NCBI GenBank assembly: GCA_019614645.1
Contig: JABWDB010000001.1
Location: forward strand, 29,443,501-29,507,500
Direction: 5' to 3'
DNA: 64,000 nt
DNA from: Stratiolaelaps scimitus
Lineage: Eukaryota > Arthropoda > Arachnida > Mesostigmata > Laelapidae
Positions 60,439 through 64,000 of this stretch are shown here, in pieces (position 1 is the first letter of the stretch; each line of letters starts with the position of its first letter). The notes under the pieces are model-generated. The model made no database searches. It saw only the letters and a program-made list of their open reading frames with translations, and was not told the DNA's origin. The translations under genes and the position numbers were made by a program.

Positions 60439-61250
60439 TCGCACGATCTAATTTGCTCTGAGACATTCACGTTCGGAGAGCACCCCGAGGCTTTATACGT
60501 ATTTAACTGAATAATCTAATTGTACGAGCAAATAATGGGGCAATCCTTCCTTCCGTCCGTGCCTACGTAGCGGCACTTAGACAACTTGTACGAGGTCGCG
60601 TTGGTCTATTATTCTCAGACAGTGACGCAGTTCGAGGGACTACCTGCAACCACTGGTAGATAGGCGTAAAATTATAAAAATAGATGATGGCATGATATCA
60701 TGGTGCTCAAGGAACATCTGCTATGCTATAAAACTGCCACGTGCAGCGAGCTATATCAAGCATCAGTAGAAAGTGCAAATCAGTAAAGCAGCGTTCCACC
60801 ACTTGTTGGCTGTTGATTGTAACTTTTGTACAATACATGCATCTCACGGGCTCTTTGAGATTGCTATAATTGTTCATCCACAGATGCCTTCACCTTAGAC
60901 GTCACTATCTCTCAAAGCCATTCACATATGCAGCTATTAAATATTAAGTTGTTCTACTTGATGATTTGGCAAAAATATATCCTATCCACACGAGAAGCCG
61001 AACGACGAGGCTTTGCATGTGTGAACACACGCAATATTATCTAATATTAAGCTTTGTCCACCGGAAATCAGCAAGAATAATCTCAACCGGCATATCCGTC
61101 AGTACACCGACCATAGTATGAAGGCAACGCATATGCGACGTGCACATGGACGAAGCAGCTCCACAGCAGATGGACGCGATGCAAACACATGCACAGATGC
61201 ATACGTACATAAAATGCGTACATGTTTCAGCCATCCCACCTTGCGGTAAT
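60439..61250. other. quiet non-coding stretch
   Basis: Short ORFs only. Confidence 0.5.
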
Positions 61251-61865
61251 CCCTTCTATCTATATTAACATCTTGTTCTTCGTCATATGCTTCTTCACCC
61301 CCGCTCGCTCTCTCTCTCTCTCTGTCGCTCTGCCTCGTTCGATGCCTTTCGTTCCGTCTCTCTTTCTCGTAACCGGCAACAAAGTAGCAAGACTGTCGTG
61401 CCCTCCTGTTGAGTACACAGCTTCCATGAAGCTCCGATTGGTGGAGGGCTTGCTGGTTGGCTGGGTGGGTAGGTTGGTGAGCAGTTCGTCGGTGTAAGGT
61501 GGCGCAGACGTACGAAGGGACATTGGATAGAAGGCTGTGCCCTGCCCTGCTTTGCTTTGAGAGGAAGAACGAAGTGGGAAGGAGTTTATCTGAAGGGGTA
61601 GCTGCTATAGAAGGCTTTGCTCTCCTAAAACGTGTAGTATTTATAGACGAGCGGGGAATCGACGGTGAGGAGAGCAGGGCGTCGGGGCAGGCGACTACAG
61701 ATGCTGCAGCGGCGGTGGCGACGGCGACAAAGACCGCTACTACTTCTACTGCCGCTGGGCGACTCAACGTGACCGACCACCCGTACGGACAAGCGTGTGG
61801 AACCCGCTATAAAAACAGAGCTAACCTCTTTGCTCCAGCTCTCGTCCAGCGGGGCCTTGCGGCCG
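61251..61865. other. GC-richer stretch with overlapping ORFs
   Basis: A (CT)n run lies at about 61306-61322. The 222-codon frame 61099-61767 minus is unrecognised, and several plus-strand frames overlap it. No domain is seen. Confidence 0.35.
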
Positions 61866-61978
61866 CCGCCGCGTCCTCCTTCCTCTCCTCCTCCTCCTCG
61901 TTCTCCTCCTTCCTGTCCTCCTCCTCGTTCTCCTTCTTCTTCTCCTCCTCCTTCTCCTTCTCCTCCTCCTTCTCCAGG
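61866..61978. repeat. 112-nt polypyrimidine tract (CTC/CTT)n
   Basis: Nearly uninterrupted C and T on the plus strand in an imperfect trinucleotide pattern (CTC, CTT, CTG). It yields Ser/Phe-rich, Pro/Ser-rich and Leu-rich frames. Mirror-like purine-pyrimidine tracts of this length can form triplex DNA. Confidence 0.9.
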
Positions 61979-61994
61979 GGCGGCGACAGCTTAC

Positions 61995-62353
61995 CTTCGG
62001 GTCAGTCTCAAGCCGTCTATGTGTTCATTGGATCTGTACCTCCCTGCCTTCATGTACTTCACGAACGAACGACACCGGACGTCGCTGTCGTCGGCATTCA
62101 GTTGCCGCGATTCCACCACCTCCGTCTCTGGCGATAGCAGCGTCATCATCACCAGCTGCGAACAACGCGGACAGATGATCGTCGGTGGGCCGATCGGAGA
62201 AGGATCAGGTCCCGCACGACGTCTTTCACGCGCTCTCTGTTTCCGCTCTGTTCCTTCAGCTCTGTCTCGTCTGCTTTCCCGGCCCGTGCGATTTCCGCGT
62301 CGTCCGTCGTTGCTGACATCGTCGTTGAAAAGAGCACCATCGAACAATTTCAC
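61995..62353 (-). CDS. candidate exon ending at a GTAAGC donor, unrecognised
   Basis: The minus-strand frame from ATG 62353 runs 120 codons and its stop lies inside CCGAAG|GTAAGC (donor GT 61994-61993). An alternative exon start follows CGTTGTTCGCAG (AG 62157-62156). The last 50 residues have ordinary composition (for example Ser-Phe-Val-Lys-Tyr-Met-Lys-Ala-Gly, then Asn-Glu-His-Ile-Asp-Gly), unlike the arginine-rich first half, so the shorter exon 61995-62155 is the better bet. No family is recognised. Its intron side begins at the polypyrimidine tract, which on this strand is polypurine. Confidence 0.25.
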
Positions 62354-63632
62354 TCCCGTTATTCTCGTTCGTTGTTCATCCGCAAGATTCTCGGATCGAG
62401 AGTGATTCGGAAACGCCCAGGGAAGCTCTCGCGACAGCTATGCAAAGGGGGGGGGATATCCACTATTTGTAACCAGCGATATATATATATATCGCTGGTA
62501 GAGAGAGGGGGTGACGCACATAGACCTGAGTGGCAGACTGTGAGCCCAGTTCCACCGCGACAATTTGCTTCGGTGTCGTATGTCCGACGAAGAGGCGTGG
62601 CTCGGTAAACGGGCATTAGCCCAGTGGAAGACCGTATGACGCAATGGGAACGTCTCAGAAGTATCCGGCTTGAGTACAAGAAAAGAAATGAGGGAGTCCA
62701 AGAGTGCGAGCCAGAGACAGATCGCGAGCAAGACAAGAGGCGCTGTTAGGCCCTTACGACATAACAGCGAAGGGGCCTCATATTCTAGCTGCGAACACTT
62801 GCGATCCTGCACGAAGCTCTCGGCCTTTCTCCGACTCTCTATCTCTCTCTCTCTCTCTCTCTCCACCTCTGTCTCCCCCCCCCCCTGTTTCCCAAATCAT
62901 TTCTTCTCTGATCCCAGAGAGGGGAAAGGAATCTGTCAGTTGCATCCACCCGCCCACCAGCCAACCGCTGCCGGAGGGTCGGTCGGCCCTGAGCGCCGGA
63001 AGCGAAACAGGCATACCATGAAGCCACGGGCAAACCAACGCAACGCGTGAGCAAAGCTAACTAACGTCCCATCCTCGTGAGGCATGCTGCACTGCGTTCG
63101 CCGTATGCAAACAACCTGTATCAAAAGGATGCAGCGTCTGATCTCGACAATATGTTGACCCTGGCTGGTAAGTGGGGGCGGGCGATTGTGCGCCGCACGT
63201 TGAGAACATCAGTAAACAGAGTGACAAACACACACTGACTGCTTGAGAGACATACAGATGCACACGCTAGGGCAAGAACGCCGGCTCTAGCAGGAGCGTC
63301 AACTGAAGGCGCGCCAATTGGCGCAGCGGCAACATTTGCGACGTTTCGGTTATTATTGATATTGTTGGTGGCGCTTGTTGTCATCGAATAACCTAACCTA
63401 ACGAGAGTAGTCCGCGCAGCGTCTCAACGACTGTCATAAGGTGAATCCATAAAGTGAATGCAAGTAAGTGCGCCTCTACAACAGGCCAGCCTAGTGGAAG
63501 CTCTGGACTGCGGACAGCACGAGGCTTGTTTGGATATTGAAGCTGCACTACACAGCTATCTCAACTCCTGTAATCTACCAAGCTTATTTAGTAGAACATA
63601 GATTGAAAATCCGTGAGGATGAGCAGAACTAC
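62354..63632. other. mixed stretch with (TC)n, poly-C and palindromes
   Basis: (TC)n lies at about 62841-62862 and C12 at about 62874-62885, followed by TTTCTTCTCTGATCCCAG (AG 62916-62917), a plausible plus-strand acceptor. GCGCCAATTGGCGC (63311-63324) is a perfect palindrome. CCTAACCTAACG near 63390 is a short telomere-like motif. ORFs are unrecognised. Confidence 0.4.
62472..62499. repeat. 28-nt perfect palindrome
   Basis: ACCAGCGAT, ten nt of (AT)5, then ATCGCTGGT: the whole block equals its own reverse complement. Confidence 0.95.
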
Positions 63633-63689
63633 CAAGGGTCTCCCGTTTAGAGCTGGCATCTTCGAGCAGCTCTAAACGGGAGACCCTTG
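63633..63689. repeat. perfect inverted repeat (23-bp arms, 11-nt loop)
   Basis: Left arm 63633-63655 starts CAAGGGTCTCCCG and ends TTTAGAGCTG. Right arm 63667-63689 is its exact reverse complement. Total length is 57 nt. Neither arm is low-complexity, so the match cannot be chance. Confidence 0.95.
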
Positions 63690-64000
63690 CAACGTCTCGA
63701 CACTATAGCAATGTTACAATTTAGACAACATCCGAAGCGTAGGGAGAAGTTGTATAGTAGATATCTATCATCAACAATTTTTATCCTTCGTATAATAATA
63801 GTAATAAATAGTTAATTAGTGTAATTTCTATACGATGAAGCACAAAGCTCCTATACATCCTATCATTAGTCAGTTAAATAACATCGTCAGTGCACTAAGA
63901 ATGAGGTAGCCACTGATCGTTACGTGATTTCTCTTGAAATCCTACTTCCGAATAGTTTGATTTACTACTGTCTAATTAGTTCCATCACGATTTTAGCACC
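63690..64000. other. AT-rich non-coding end of window
   Basis: No ORF or repeat of note. Confidence 0.5.

Noticed and set aside
61099..61767. 222-codon minus-strand frame
   Set aside because: Low-complexity alanine and arginine/glutamate stretches, no splice-site coincidence, and equally open plus-strand frames.
1..64000. CRISPR array, operon, prophage or bacterial defence system
   Set aside because: No spaced direct repeats with unique spacers and no dense co-directional genes. The sequence is eukaryotic in character.

Overview
The window looks like non-coding, repeat-rich nuclear DNA of an invertebrate animal. An arthropod is my best guess: there are (TA)n, (TC)n and (CAG)-type microsatellites throughout, tRNA-derived SINEs, a non-LTR retrotransposon with a restriction-like endonuclease, and two short TTAGG-type telomere-like remnants. 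Nothing prokaryotic is present (no operons, no packed ORFs). I cannot name the species, and no host protein-coding gene can be identified with confidence. The only ORF I recognise by homology belongs to a transposon.

Main supported content: (1) 13754-15512 holds a 5'-truncated LINE-type element on the minus strand. It encodes the second half of a reverse transcriptase plus a C-terminal zinc-knuckle/PD-D endonuclease, and it is bracketed by a perfect 11-bp target-site duplication. (2) 60200-60262 is a short, frameshifted 3' remnant of a relative of that element. (3) Three plus-strand copies of one tRNA-derived SINE family lie at about 15834-15925, 25516-25648 and 42470-42609. Further tRNA-like SINE heads lie on the minus strand at about 22826-22905, 41229-41296 and 41441-41500. 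(4) Several striking foldbacks occur, including two perfect hairpins of identical 57-nt length (19908-19964 and 63633-63689), a 28-nt perfect palindrome (62472-62499) and a 62-nt near-perfect one (42909-42970).

Layout: 1-13.7 kb is mostly featureless single-copy-looking DNA with a GC/CpG-rich patch at 1.2-2.5 kb. 13.7-15.9 kb holds the LINE and the first SINE. 16.4-20.4 kb is GC-richer, with long overlapping ORFs and microsatellites. 20.4-30.7 kb is AT-richer with a SINE and few ORFs. 30.7-33.9 kb is GC/CpG-rich. 33.9-43.8 kb is quiet, with SINEs near 41-42.6 kb. 43.8-44.6 kb is a CAG-repeat cluster. 49.2-54.6 kb is the longest GC-rich block, with candidate splice sites. 54.6-61.2 kb is quiet apart from two overlapping ORFs at 58.8-59.4 kb and the decayed LINE. 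61.2-63.1 kb is again GC-rich with a long polypyrimidine tract.

The GC-rich patches may be 5'-UTR/promoter or low-complexity coding exons of long-intron genes. Three open frames end exactly at a consensus splice donor (53145 minus, 61995 minus, 32674 plus), and several (TC)n tracts sit just before an AG. These are offered as low-confidence exon candidates only. RNA-seq or protein homology would be needed to promote any of them.
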